Shown: piece by piece, positions 24,622 to 33,494 of the stretch | Position numbering within the stretch: the stretch's first letter is position 1 | Layout: every line of letters begins with the position of its first letter | Source: Pseudolysinimonas_A sp041984585 | GTDB taxonomy: Bacteria > Actinomycetota > Actinomycetes > Actinomycetales > Microbacteriaceae | DNA length: 64,000 bases | Assembly (NCBI GenBank): GCA_041984585.1 | Contig: JBHIXX010000007.1 | Location: forward strand, 25,244 to 89,243 | Reading direction: 5' to 3' | Notes under the pieces: model-generated | Seen by the model: the letters and a program-made list of their open reading frames with translations, nothing else | Databases searched by the model: none | Told to the model about the DNA's origin: nothing | Program-made: the position numbers and the translations under genes

Positions 24622-27387
24622 TCAGGCCGCGCGCCGCCGGAGGAGGACGGCGACCAGGATGGCGACGAGCACCGCGAGGACGACGAGCCCGCCGATCACC
24701 CACGGCAGCGGGGACGACGCCGAGGCGGGCTCGGCGTCCACCTCCGCACCGTCATCCGTCGTGGCGACCGGCTCGGCGCAGTCCTCGCCCACGGCGACGA
24801 CCAGCGTCACCGGGTCGAGCTCGCTGCCCGCCTCGTAGGTGCCGAACGCGGCGGCGCCCGACTCGGTCAGGGTCGCCGGGATGCCCGCGAGGGTGAGCGA
24901 CTCGCCCTCGATGACCTCGGCCGCCGCGACGTCGAGGGCGGCGAACTCGATGCCGATCGCCGACACCTCGTCACCCTCCTGCGTGGTGCCGGTGACATCC
25001 AGGAAGAGGATGCCAGTGTCGCCCTCGAGCACGATCCGCGGGTTCGCGATGGTCGTGTCGAGCGCCCCGCCGTGCCCGGTGAAGCGCACCGACCCGTCGA
25101 ACGCGAGGTCGGCCAGGGTGCCCTCGGCGGCGAATCCGCCCTCCTCGGTGGTCCAGCCGAAGTTCGGCGTCTCGTAGGTCGCCCCGTCGGCGACGGTCCA
25201 CTCGCCGTTGGCGATCGACCCGTCGATGTAGGCGCGGAACGACTCCTTGAAGCCCCAGCTCAGCGCGGCCGCGTCCACCGGGCAGCCGACCGCATCCGCC
25301 GCCGTGATGTCGAGCACGACACCCCGGTCGACCGAGCCCTGGAACGTGAGGGTGTGCTCGCCGGTGAGACCCGACGGCAGCCGGCCCGACCAGGTGACGA
25401 CGCCGTCGGCATCCGCGGTCACGTCCTCGGCCAGCACGATCGGGTCCGAGTAGACGACGACCAGGATGCCGTCCTCGTTCGGCTGGAAGCCGTCCGCCGT
25501 GGCGGTGACCTCGCCGCCCTCGGCGGTCCCGCCGGAGACGACGGTGATGCCGGAGTTCGACGGCGGGGTCGCCGCCGGTCCGCCGGTCGATCCCGTCGAC
25601 GCCACCGCGAAGGTGTCGAGCGTGAGCGGCGCCCACGCGTCGAGCGTGCGGTTGGTGACCGACAGCCCGTGCGCCGCGAAGGTGCCCACGCCGTAGTCGC
25701 CGCCGAGGCTCATCGCGTTGGCCGGGATCGTCAGCGTGGTCGTGAACGCTCCGCCCGACAGTGCGGATGCCGGAACCCAGGCGCTGACGATCCAGCCGCT
25801 CGAGCCGGGCACCGATCCGGGCTGCCAGGTCGACGACGAGCCGACGACGACGTACACGCCGTTCGCGGCGCCCGCCCCGGTGTAGCCGCGTCCCGACACG
25901 GTGAGGGAGTTCGAGACGGTCGGGTTGACGGTCGACGGGCTCACGCTGAGCGCCACCGAAGCGGGCGCGCCCGGGTCGGTCGGCGTGCCGCCCCCGCCCC
26001 CGCTCCCGCCGTCGTCGACCGCGGCGAAGGTGACCGGGACGAACTGGTCGTACAGGTACGGGTTGTCGGTGTTCGACTCCGAGAACGCGTGATACAGCCG
26101 CACGAACACGCCGCACTGCTCGCCACCATCCGCGGCATCCGCGCACTCGTGCTCACCGAACGACGCCGGCAGATCCATCTCCACCGAGAACGTCCACCGC
26201 CCGTCCGACACCGTGCCCGTCGCCGGAACGTACCCGCCGTACATCGACACCGAACTCACGTACTGCTGCACCGACGACTCACACGCGTCACCCGTCGCAC
26301 GACCCGCCGACGACGACCCCGGCGTCTCACCCGGCTCCACACAGAACATCAGGTACACACCCGTCGCGACATCCCCCGACGACGTCTCCACCACCGACGG
26401 GAACGACCCCGACACCGTCACCGTGTCCCCATCCGCCAGATCCACCGACGGCGACACCTCGATCGAGCCCGAGAGGTCGGGCTCCGGGTCGCTCTCCGGG
26501 TCGGTCTCGGGCCACTCGACCTCGAGCGACACGATCGCGTCGAGGCCGCGCTCGGTGACCGAGCAGCCGTGGGCGCAGAACGCGGACACGGAGTAGGCGG
26601 TGCCTTCCTGCAGCGTGTCGGCGGGGATCTCGAGCGTGGCCGTGAACGCCCCGTCGGTGATCAGCACGGCCGGAACGAAGGCCGAGTCGATGAAGTCCTC
26701 CGCGTCCGGGGTGCTGCCCGGCGACCACGCCGCGGTCTCGCCCACGTTCACGTAGACGCCGTCGTAGTCGGTCGCGGCGTCGAAGCCCGACCCGCTGACG
26801 GTGACGGTCGCCGCCGCGGTCGGGTCGACCGCGCCCGAGGTCACCGCGAGTGCCGGATCGGCCTCCTCGTCGCCCTCGCCCGAGCCCTCACCGGAGCCCT
26901 CGCCGCCGTCGCCCTCACCGGAGCCCTCGTCGGGCCACGAGACCACGAGCGCGGTCTCGGCGTCGAGGCTGCGGTCGGTGAGTGAGCAGCCGTGCGCGCA
27001 GAACGCCATCACGGAGTACTCGGTGCCCTCCTGCAGGGTGTCGGCCGGGATCGTCAGCGTCGTGCTGAACGCGCCGTCGACGATCGAGGCCGTCGGCACG
27101 AACGCCGAGTCGATGAACCCCGACGAGGGCGGCGTCGACCCGGGCGACCACATCGAGCTTTCGCCGACGTTGACGTAGACGCCCTGGGCGGCCGCGCCGA
27201 CCTCGAAGCCGGTCCCGCTGACGGTGACGGTCGCCGTCGCGGTCGGGTCGACGGCGCCCGACGGGACGCTCAGCGCGGGCCCGACGGCGAGGGCCGGGAT
27301 CGCGGGGATGCCGATGAGGGCGAGGACGGCGCTCAGCAGCAGGGCGAGCAGGACGGCGGCGCGTGGGCGCGCGGGTGCGTGGGGCAC
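24622..27387 (-). CDS. HtaA-domain haem-binding surface protein
   Basis: 921 aa from GTG 27387 (GGAG five bases upstream). Signal peptide about 1-34. Three related Ig-like modules at 36-150, 178-292 and 475-590; the first two hold a CAHGC cysteine pair that the third has lost. A different module lies at 306-455. The HtaA domain starts at LSWGFKESFRAYIDGSI (about 708) and runs to about 868. A membrane helix (895-917) with RRRA tail anchors the protein; there is no LPxTG. In corynebacteria HtaA proteins take haem from haemoglobin. No HmuTUV transporter is adjacent. Two iron boxes cover its promoter. Confidence 0.9.
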   Translation of the reverse strand: MPHAPARPRAAVLLALLLSAVLALIGIPAIPALAVGPALSVPSGAVDPTATATVTVSGTGFEVGAAAQGVYVNVGESSMWSPGSTPPSSGFIDSAFVPTASIVDGAFSTTLTIPADTLQEGTEYSVMAFCAHGCSLTDRSLDAETALVVSWPDEGSGEGDGGEGSGEGSGEGDEEADPALAVTSGAVDPTAAATVTVSGSGFDAATDYDGVYVNVGETAAWSPGSTPDAEDFIDSAFVPAVLITDGAFTATLEIPADTLQEGTAYSVSAFCAHGCSVTERGLDAIVSLEVEWPETDPESDPEPDLSGSIEVSPSVDLADGDTVTVSGSFPSVVETSSGDVATGVYLMFCVEPGETPGSSSAGRATGDACESSVQQYVSSVSMYGGYVPATGTVSDGRWTFSVEMDLPASFGEHECADAADGGEQCGVFVRLYHAFSESNTDNPYLYDQFVPVTFAAVDDGGSGGGGGTPTDPGAPASVALSVSPSTVNPTVSNSLTVSGRGYTGAGAANGVYVVVGSSSTWQPGSVPGSSGWIVSAWVPASALSGGAFTTTLTIPANAMSLGGDYGVGTFAAHGLSVTNRTLDAWAPLTLDTFAVASTGSTGGPAATPPSNSGITVVSGGTAEGGEVTATADGFQPNEDGILVVVYSDPIVLAEDVTADADGVVTWSGRLPSGLTGEHTLTFQGSVDRGVVLDITAADAVGCPVDAAALSWGFKESFRAYIDGSIANGEWTVADGATYETPNFGWTTEEGGFAAEGTLADLAFDGSVRFTGHGGALDTTIANPRIVLEGDTGILFLDVTGTTQEGDEVSAIGIEFAALDVAAAEVIEGESLTLAGIPATLTESGAAAFGTYEAGSELDPVTLVVAVGEDCAEPVATTDDGAEVDAEPASASSPLPWVIGGLVVLAVLVAILVAVLLRRRAA

Positions 27388-27430
27388 GACAGCTCCAGGG
27401 GGATGAGCCGGGTAATCCGGCAGGAATGAC

Positions 27431-27449
27431 TTAGCTAAGGCTCAGCTAA
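27431..27449. promoter_or_regulatory. Iron box 1 (DtxR/IdeR operator)
   Basis: TTAGCTAAGGCTCAGCTAA: six-base perfect arms and the length and layout of the DtxR 19-mer. It covers the -10 of the HtaA gene. Confidence 0.8.
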
Positions 27450-27472
27450 CTTCCCTACCCCGGGTTTGTCAA
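27444..27472 (-). promoter_or_regulatory. Promoter of the HtaA gene
   Basis: Minus strand: TTGACA (27467-27472), a 17-base spacer, then TTAGCT (27444-27449). Each core element overlaps one iron box, so the repressor would block both contacts of RNA polymerase. Confidence 0.7.
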
Positions 27473-27489
27473 AGGCAAGCCTTACCTAA
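27471..27489. promoter_or_regulatory. Iron box 2 (DtxR/IdeR operator)
   Basis: On the minus strand TTAGGTAAGGCTTGCCTTT, close to the TTAGGTTAGGCTAACCTAA consensus. It overlaps the -35 of the HtaA promoter and is centred 40 bases from box 1. Confidence 0.85.
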
Positions 27490-27639
27490 ACAGATCGTTC
27501 CACCCGGGTTCGGCGCCGCCCGCGGGCGTTCCGAGGGCGTCACCACCGTCCACCGGGAACGAAACAGAGCCCGCTCCGGTTGAATGGGGAGACGGGCGAG
27601 GGCCGCATCCCCGGCCCCGGACGACGCGGAGGACGCGAC

Positions 27640-28059
27640 ATGGACACCACCGGCAAGCAGTACGCCGTCGACAAGACCGACGAGCAGTGGCGCGACGAGC
27701 TCGGCGACGAGCAGTACCGCGTGCTGCGCGAGGCGGGCACCGAGCGGGCATGGACGGGCGAGCTGCTCGACGAGCACCGCTCCGGCCTCTACGCCTGCGG
27801 CGCGTGCGGCGCCGAGCTCTTCCAGAGCGGCACCAAGTTCGACTCCGGATGCGGCTGGCCCAGCTTCTACGAGTCGGTGAAGCCGGAGGCCGTGGAGCTG
27901 ATCGAGGACACCTCGCTCGGCATGGTGCGCACCGAGGTGCGCTGCGCCAGCTGCGGCTCCCACCTGGGGCACGTCTTCCCCGACGGCTTCGGCACCCCGA
28001 CCGGCCTGCGCTACTGCATGAACTCGGTGTCGCTGACGTTCACCGCCGACGAGTCCTGA
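27640..28059 (+). CDS. msrB: Peptide-methionine (R)-S-oxide reductase
   Basis: 139 aa. Repairs methionine-R-sulfoxide in proteins. It has the zinc-binding CGACGAELF and CASCGSHLGHVFPDG, the motif GCGWPSFYE, and the catalytic cysteine in LRYCMNSVSL. GGAGG eight bases before ATG 27640 selects this start over the in-frame ATG 27580. It is divergent from the HtaA gene, so iron box 2 may also influence it, though it lies more than 150 bases upstream. Confidence 0.95.
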   Translation: MDTTGKQYAVDKTDEQWRDELGDEQYRVLREAGTERAWTGELLDEHRSGLYACGACGAELFQSGTKFDSGCGWPSFYESVKPEAVELIEDTSLGMVRTEVRCASCGSHLGHVFPDGFGTPTGLRYCMNSVSLTFTADES

Positions 28060-28069
28060 GCGGCCGGCG

Positions 28070-28621
28070 ATGAGCCGACGGCCGGTCGCGGCCGCGATGG
28101 AGCGCCGCCGCTCGCAGCCCGCGGTCACCGACCGGGCCCCGAGCGACCGGCGACTGCGCAAGCTGCTGCGCGCGGCGGGCGGCGTCGCCGACCACGGCGG
28201 ACTGCGCCCCTGGCGCGTGATCGCGCTGCGTGGCGACGCCCGCGAGCGGCTCGGCGCGGCACTGGCCGAATCCGCCGGACTGACCGGGCCCGCGGCCGCC
28301 AAGCTCGCCGCGAAACCGCTGCGGGCGCCACTGCTGCTCGCCGTCGTGGTCAGCCCGAGACCGAGCAGCAAGGCCCCCGACTGGGAGCAGGAGGCCGTCG
28401 CCGCGGGCGTCGCGCACGCGCTCAGCCTGGTGCTCGACGAGGACGGCTGGGGAGTGATGTGGCGCACCGGCGAGCACACCCGCACCGAACCGGTGCACCG
28501 GATGCACGGCCTCGCGCCCGACGAGCGGCTGCTCGGCTGGCTCTACGTGGGCGGACGACGCGACGACCGGCGCAAGCCGCGCAGGCCGATCCGCGCCCGC
28601 GACCACCTCACGGCGCTCTGA
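28070..28621 (+). CDS. Small nitroreductase-family protein
   Basis: 183 aa. Nitroreductase fold (FMN/NAD(P)H-dependent): RRRSQPAVTDRAPSDRRLRKLLRAAGGVADHGGLRPWRVIAL, then the GVAHALSLVLDEDGWGVMWRTG region, and a C-terminal GWLYVGGR strand. This order matches the nitroreductase/oxidoreductase superfamily, and the protein is short for it. Starts ten bases after msrB, so it is probably cotranscribed. The substrate is unknown. Confidence 0.8.
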   Translation: MSRRPVAAAMERRRSQPAVTDRAPSDRRLRKLLRAAGGVADHGGLRPWRVIALRGDARERLGAALAESAGLTGPAAAKLAAKPLRAPLLLAVVVSPRPSSKAPDWEQEAVAAGVAHALSLVLDEDGWGVMWRTGEHTRTEPVHRMHGLAPDERLLGWLYVGGRRDDRRKPRRPIRARDHLTAL

Positions 28622-28637
28622 CGCGCCCCGCGGTCAG
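28618..28637. terminator. Small hairpin holding both convergent stop codons
   Basis: CTGAC (28618-28622) pairs with GTCAG (28633-28637), with CGC/GCG inside. The outer pairs include the TGA stops of both genes. TGA/TCA pairing is automatic for convergent TGA stops, so only the extra pairs are informative. Confidence 0.35.
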
Positions 28638-29674
28638 CTCCGCCGCATCCGGAGCGTCCGCGGCGCCGCCGCGACCAGCACCGCGCCGAGCAGCAGCGCC
28701 GCACCGACGACGGTCGCCGGGTCGAGGGTGGAGCCCGGCACCGGCGCCAGCAGGTCGAACAGCACGGATGCCGTGAGCTGCCCGGCGAGCAGCGCCAGCC
28801 CCATGAGCAGCACCCCGGTGGTACGGACGATGAGCGCCTGCGCCGCGATGAACACGCAGCCGACGGCGCCGCCCGCGTAGAGCCACCACTCCCCCGGCAG
28901 GTCGGCGCGCCACCCGCCGATGAGCACGTGCACCCCGAACACTAGGGCGAGCACGACCGCGCCGACGAGGAAGTTGGCGAAGGTCGCGGTGAACGCGGAG
29001 CGCGCGACCGACCGCACCTGGCCGTTGACCGCCTGCTGCCAGCCGACCATCAGCCCCGCGACGATCGGGATGACCAGCAGCAGGAACGGGGCGTCGGGGC
29101 GGATGCGCTGCGACACCGCGACGCCCACCGCCACCACCGCGAGCGCCGCGCCGGCGACCCGCGTCGGGGTGGCGGGGGTGCGCGCCATGAGGGCGAGTCC
29201 CCGGTGGTCGAGCAGCAGCGAGCTCACGGTCTGGCCGCAGACGACGCCCACCGTGTAGAGGGCCACGCCGAGCGCGCCGACCGTGAGCCCCTGGCCCAGG
29301 ACGAACACGGCGCCCCCGACGCCGCCCAGCACGAGCCACCACGGGATCTCACGGCGCCGGAGCGCGCCGACCACCCGGGCGACACCGCGACGGCCGGGAC
29401 CCCAGAACGGCAGGAGAACGGCCAGCAGCAGGAACCCCGAGCCGAACGAGATGAGCGCCGCCAGGTAGCCGTCGCCGAGCCGCACCCCGAGTTCGCCGTT
29501 GATGCGCGACTGGAGCGCGACGAGCCCGCCGGTCGCGAACGCCGCCCCGAGCGCGAGCGCGAGGCGCGCGGGCGAGACATCCGGCGGAGACCCCGGCGCC
29601 GCCGGGGCCGGATCGGCGGTCGGCGGATCACCGGGGGTCGCGGGCGCGCCGGAGTCGCTCGGCACGTCGGTCAC
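28634..29674 (-). CDS. DMT-family membrane transporter (DUF606/YdcZ duplicated)
   Basis: 346 aa from GTG 29674. A Pro/Ala-rich N-terminus of about 35 residues is followed by ten predicted membrane helices in two related halves, each opening like ALGAAFATGGLVALQSRINGELG. The second begins near the ALVIPIVAGLMVGWQQAVNG region. DUF606 proteins belong to the drug/metabolite transporter superfamily and have no firm substrate. The start codon sits one base past the 3' end of tRNA-Thr, so the message may be released by tRNA processing. A GTG or later start inside the linker cannot be excluded. Confidence 0.85.
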   Translation of the reverse strand: MTDVPSDSGAPATPGDPPTADPAPAAPGSPPDVSPARLALALGAAFATGGLVALQSRINGELGVRLGDGYLAALISFGSGFLLLAVLLPFWGPGRRGVARVVGALRRREIPWWLVLGGVGGAVFVLGQGLTVGALGVALYTVGVVCGQTVSSLLLDHRGLALMARTPATPTRVAGAALAVVAVGVAVSQRIRPDAPFLLLVIPIVAGLMVGWQQAVNGQVRSVARSAFTATFANFLVGAVVLALVFGVHVLIGGWRADLPGEWWLYAGGAVGCVFIAAQALIVRTTGVLLMGLALLAGQLTASVLFDLLAPVPGSTLDPATVVGAALLLGAVLVAAAPRTLRMRRS

Positions 29675-29675
29675 G

Positions 29676-29748
29676 AGCCCCCTGTCGGGATCGAACCGAC
29701 GACCTTCGCTTTACAAGAGCGGTGCTCTACCAGCTGAGCTAAGGAGGC
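29676..29748 (-). tRNA. tRNA-Thr (anticodon TGT)
   Basis: 73 bases, cloverleaf checked by hand. Acceptor GCCTCCT with AGGGGGC, D-arm GCTC/GAGC, anticodon loop CTTGTAA giving TGT, and T-arm GTCGG-TTCGATC-CCGAC. Discriminator base T. CCA is not encoded. The outermost anticodon-stem pair (C-A) is a mismatch. Confidence 0.93.
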
Positions 29749-29757
29749 GCGCCGCCG

Positions 29758-29763
29758 AGTCTA
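29758..29763 (-). promoter_or_regulatory. -10 element of tRNA-Thr
   Basis: TAGACT on the minus strand, nine bases before the mature 5' end. Confidence 0.55.
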
Positions 29764-29837
29764 CGAGAGCGCGCGCGGCGGCACTCCGCGCGACGGGAAC
29801 CCTGTCGGCGCCCCGAACGCGGCCCCGGCGGGTCGGC

Positions 29838-30740
29838 TCAGGGCTCGACGGTGGGGGTCGGCGTCGGGGTGGGCGTCGAGTTCTGCACGAACGTCTCCCC
29901 CGCCGCCTGCTGCAGGAACTGGCCGAACTCGCCCGGGTCGAACGACGCGGTGTGGAACTGCTGGCCGTCGACGATGATCGTCGGCGTCGCCGAGATCGAC
30001 GCAACGTCTGAATCCGGGATCGGGCCGGCCAGCGCGCGGTCGGTCGCCGCGCGCACCCAGTCGACGAAGGTGCGCTGGGCCAGGCAGGTCTTGATCCGCG
30101 CGATGCTGCCGACCCCCGCCTGCTGGGCGCGGTCGAGCATCTCGTCGTCGGTCAGGCCGGGGCTGCCCTCGGCCGGCTGATCGGAGAGCAGCGCGAGGGT
30201 GAAGTCGAAGAAGTCGTTCGGCGAGTACTCGGCCACGCACGCCGCCGCGTTCGCCGCGCGCAACGAGTACTGGGTGCCGGCCGACTGGGTGGTGAGCACC
30301 GCGATCGGGTGGAACTCCACCGTCGCGCCGCCCTCCTCGACGAGCGACCGGATGAGGTCGCCGTTGCGCTCGATGAAGGTGCCGCAGTTCTGGCAGAGGT
30401 AGTCGTAGTAGATGCGGATGTCGACCACCTCGGGCGGGTTGGTCGCCGCCGGGCGGGGCGTGGCGCCATCCGGCAGCCCGATCGTCGTCTGCGCGGCGAG
30501 GCCCTCGCCGATGCGGATGCCGTCGGTCGCCATGTTGAGCGGGCCGCGTCCGCCGGGGCCGATGCTCACCAGCACGAGCGCGACGACGGCGATCGCCGCG
30601 ACGGTTCCGCCGATGATGCTGCCGGCCACGATGAACCGGGTGCGCCGGTCGCGCTTGCGGTGCTGCTCGCGCAGCTCCCGCGCCCGTTCGCGCGCGGCGG
30701 TACGGGCGTCCGCCGGCCGGTCGGGATCGGCGGAAGTCAT
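29838..30740 (-). CDS. Membrane-anchored DsbA-family thioredoxin-fold protein
   Basis: 300 aa from ATG 30740. GAGGT five bases upstream supports this ATG over the GTG two codons earlier. A charged cytoplasmic segment (RERARELREQHRKRDRR), one transmembrane helix about 36-62, and an extracytoplasmic thioredoxin domain with active-site CQNC, then the cis-proline region SATPTIIVDG. Two further cysteines (AACVAE, KTCLAQ) could form a structural disulfide. It likely acts in oxidative folding of exported proteins. The Thr/Pro repeat tail is low complexity. Confidence 0.9.
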   Translation of the reverse strand: MTSADPDRPADARTAARERARELREQHRKRDRRTRFIVAGSIIGGTVAAIAVVALVLVSIGPGGRGPLNMATDGIRIGEGLAAQTTIGLPDGATPRPAATNPPEVVDIRIYYDYLCQNCGTFIERNGDLIRSLVEEGGATVEFHPIAVLTTQSAGTQYSLRAANAAACVAEYSPNDFFDFTLALLSDQPAEGSPGLTDDEMLDRAQQAGVGSIARIKTCLAQRTFVDWVRAATDRALAGPIPDSDVASISATPTIIVDGQQFHTASFDPGEFGQFLQQAAGETFVQNSTPTPTPTPTVEP

Positions 30741-30884
30741 GGACACCTCAGAGGGGACGGGACGGGGGAAAATCGGCGCTCAAATTATCATGCGATACTG
30801 GGCACCGACTCCGATGACGGAGCCCCACCCATTCACAACGGATCGTCCGGCACGTACCTGCCGGTGAAGGGAAGTAGTACAGCT

Positions 30885-31991
<1,107 letters not shown>

Positions 31992-32002
31992 CCCCGTGTC
32001 GC

Positions 32003-32036
32003 GAGCGCCCCGTCCGGTCCGCCGGGCGGGGCGCTC
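32003..32036 (+). terminator. Hairpin after the ABC ATPase gene
   Basis: GAGCGCCCCG and CGGGGCGCTC form a perfect ten-base-pair stem, 12 bases past the stop codon. No T-run follows. Confidence 0.75.
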
Positions 32037-32105
32037 CCGTCTCCGGTCTCCCACCCGGCCCCGTTCGGTCCTCCGTCCGCCCGGTCCGCCCCCATCCCGC
32101 TCCCG

Positions 32106-32111
32106 TAGGCT
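32106..32111 (+). promoter_or_regulatory. -10 element of the DUF4032 gene (leaderless)
   Basis: TAGGCT, six bases before GTG 32118. Confidence 0.6.
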
Positions 32112-32117
32112 CTCCCC

Positions 32118-33431
32118 GTGCCCCGCGCCCTGTCGATCACCTCGGCGGTCCCCGACCCCGAGCTGCTCGATCTGCCCTGGGACCTGCCGCTCGAGCTGTG
32201 GCCCGACGAGACGATCGCGGCCCTCCCGAAGGGCATCTCGCGCCACCTGGTGCGCTTCGTGCGCCTCGGCGACCACGTGCTCGCCGTGAAGGAGACCACC
32301 GAGGAGATGGCGCGGCGCGAGTACGACCTGCTGCGCCAGCTGCAGCGCATCGACGTGCCGAGCGTCGAACCGGTGGCCGTGATCACCGACCGCACCGCCG
32401 CCGACGGCGAGGCCCTCGCGCCGGTGCTGGTGACGCGCCACCTGCGGTTCTCGCTCCCCTACCGCGCGCTCTACTCGCAGGCGCTCCGCCCCGACACGGC
32501 CACCCGCCTGGTCGACGCGCTCGCGGTGCTCCTCGCACGGCTGCACATCGCCGGCTTCTTCTGGGGCGACGTGTCGCTGTCGAACACCCTGTTCCGGCGC
32601 GACGCGGGCGCCTTCGCCGCCTACCTGGTGGATGCCGAGACCGGTCAGCTGCACGACCACGGCCTGAGCGACGGGCAGCGTGAGCACGACCTCGAGATCG
32701 GGCGGGTCAACATCGCCGGCGAACTGCTCGACCTGCAGTCCGGCGGGCGACTCGACGACGGGGTCGACCCGGTGGAGGTGGCGGACGGCATCGTCAGCAC
32801 CTACCACCAGCTGTGGGAGGAGCTGACCGCGTCGGAGTCGTTCCCCGAGACGGAGCGCTGGCGCATCGCGCGCCGGGTGGAGCGGCTCAACGACCTCGGC
32901 TTCGACATCGAAGAGCTGTCGATCAGCCGCGACGACACCGGCGCGAAGGTGCGCATCCAGCCGAAGGTGGTGGATGCCGGACACCACTCGCGGCGGCTGC
33001 TGCGGCTCACCGGGCTCGACGCCGGCGAGAACCAGGCGCGGCGGCTGCTCAACGACCTCGACGCCTACCGGGCACAGGGCGACCGCGCCCAGCTCGACGA
33101 GGAGGTCGTCGCCCACGAGTGGCTCACCAAGGTGTTCGAGCCGGTGGTGCGCGCCATCCCCCGCGACCTGCGCGGCAAGCTCGAGCCGGCCGAGATGTTC
33201 CATCAGCTGCTCGAGCACCGCTGGTACCGCTCGCAGGAGGAGAAGCGCAGCGTTCCGCTCGCCGAGGCCCTCACCTCCTACATCGACACCGTGCTGCGCC
33301 ACCGCCGCGACGAGATGACCGTGATGGGTCCGCCCACCGGCACCTTCACCGCGCCGATCCCGATCATCTCGGGCGCGTCGACCGGGCCCGTGCCGACCGG
33401 GCCGGTGCCGGACTGGCGCGACAAGGTCTGA
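32118..33431 (+). CDS. DUF4032 protein with kinase-like N-terminal domain
   Basis: 437 aa from GTG 32118. The N-terminal 250 residues look like a lipopolysaccharide-kinase/RIO-type fold: LAVKETTEEMARREYDLL (Lys and Glu of the ATP site), ARLHIAGFFWGDVSLSNTLF (catalytic loop with D and N) and YLVDAETGQL (DxE in place of DFG). The C-terminal half is the DUF4032 domain. The function is unknown. Likely the last core gene before the accessory island. Confidence 0.85.
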   Translation: MPRALSITSAVPDPELLDLPWDLPLELWPDETIAALPKGISRHLVRFVRLGDHVLAVKETTEEMARREYDLLRQLQRIDVPSVEPVAVITDRTAADGEALAPVLVTRHLRFSLPYRALYSQALRPDTATRLVDALAVLLARLHIAGFFWGDVSLSNTLFRRDAGAFAAYLVDAETGQLHDHGLSDGQREHDLEIGRVNIAGELLDLQSGGRLDDGVDPVEVADGIVSTYHQLWEELTASESFPETERWRIARRVERLNDLGFDIEELSISRDDTGAKVRIQPKVVDAGHHSRRLLRLTGLDAGENQARRLLNDLDAYRAQGDRAQLDEEVVAHEWLTKVFEPVVRAIPRDLRGKLEPAEMFHQLLEHRWYRSQEEKRSVPLAEALTSYIDTVLRHRRDEMTVMGPPTGTFTAPIPIISGASTGPVPTGPVPDWRDKV

Positions 33432-33465
33432 TCAGACCGAACCCGGCCCGCCGACTTCCCGGCGG
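33425..33465 (+). terminator. Palindrome at the DUF4032 stop codon plus adjacent hairpin
   Basis: GGTCTGATCAGACC (33425-33438) is a perfect palindrome containing the stop codon. Ten bases on, CCGCCG-acttcc-CGGCGG (33448-33465) forms a six-base-pair hairpin. They separate this gene from the convergent E2 gene. Confidence 0.5.
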
Positions 33466-33494
33466 ACGGATCGAGCCGACAGACCGGCCGCGGT

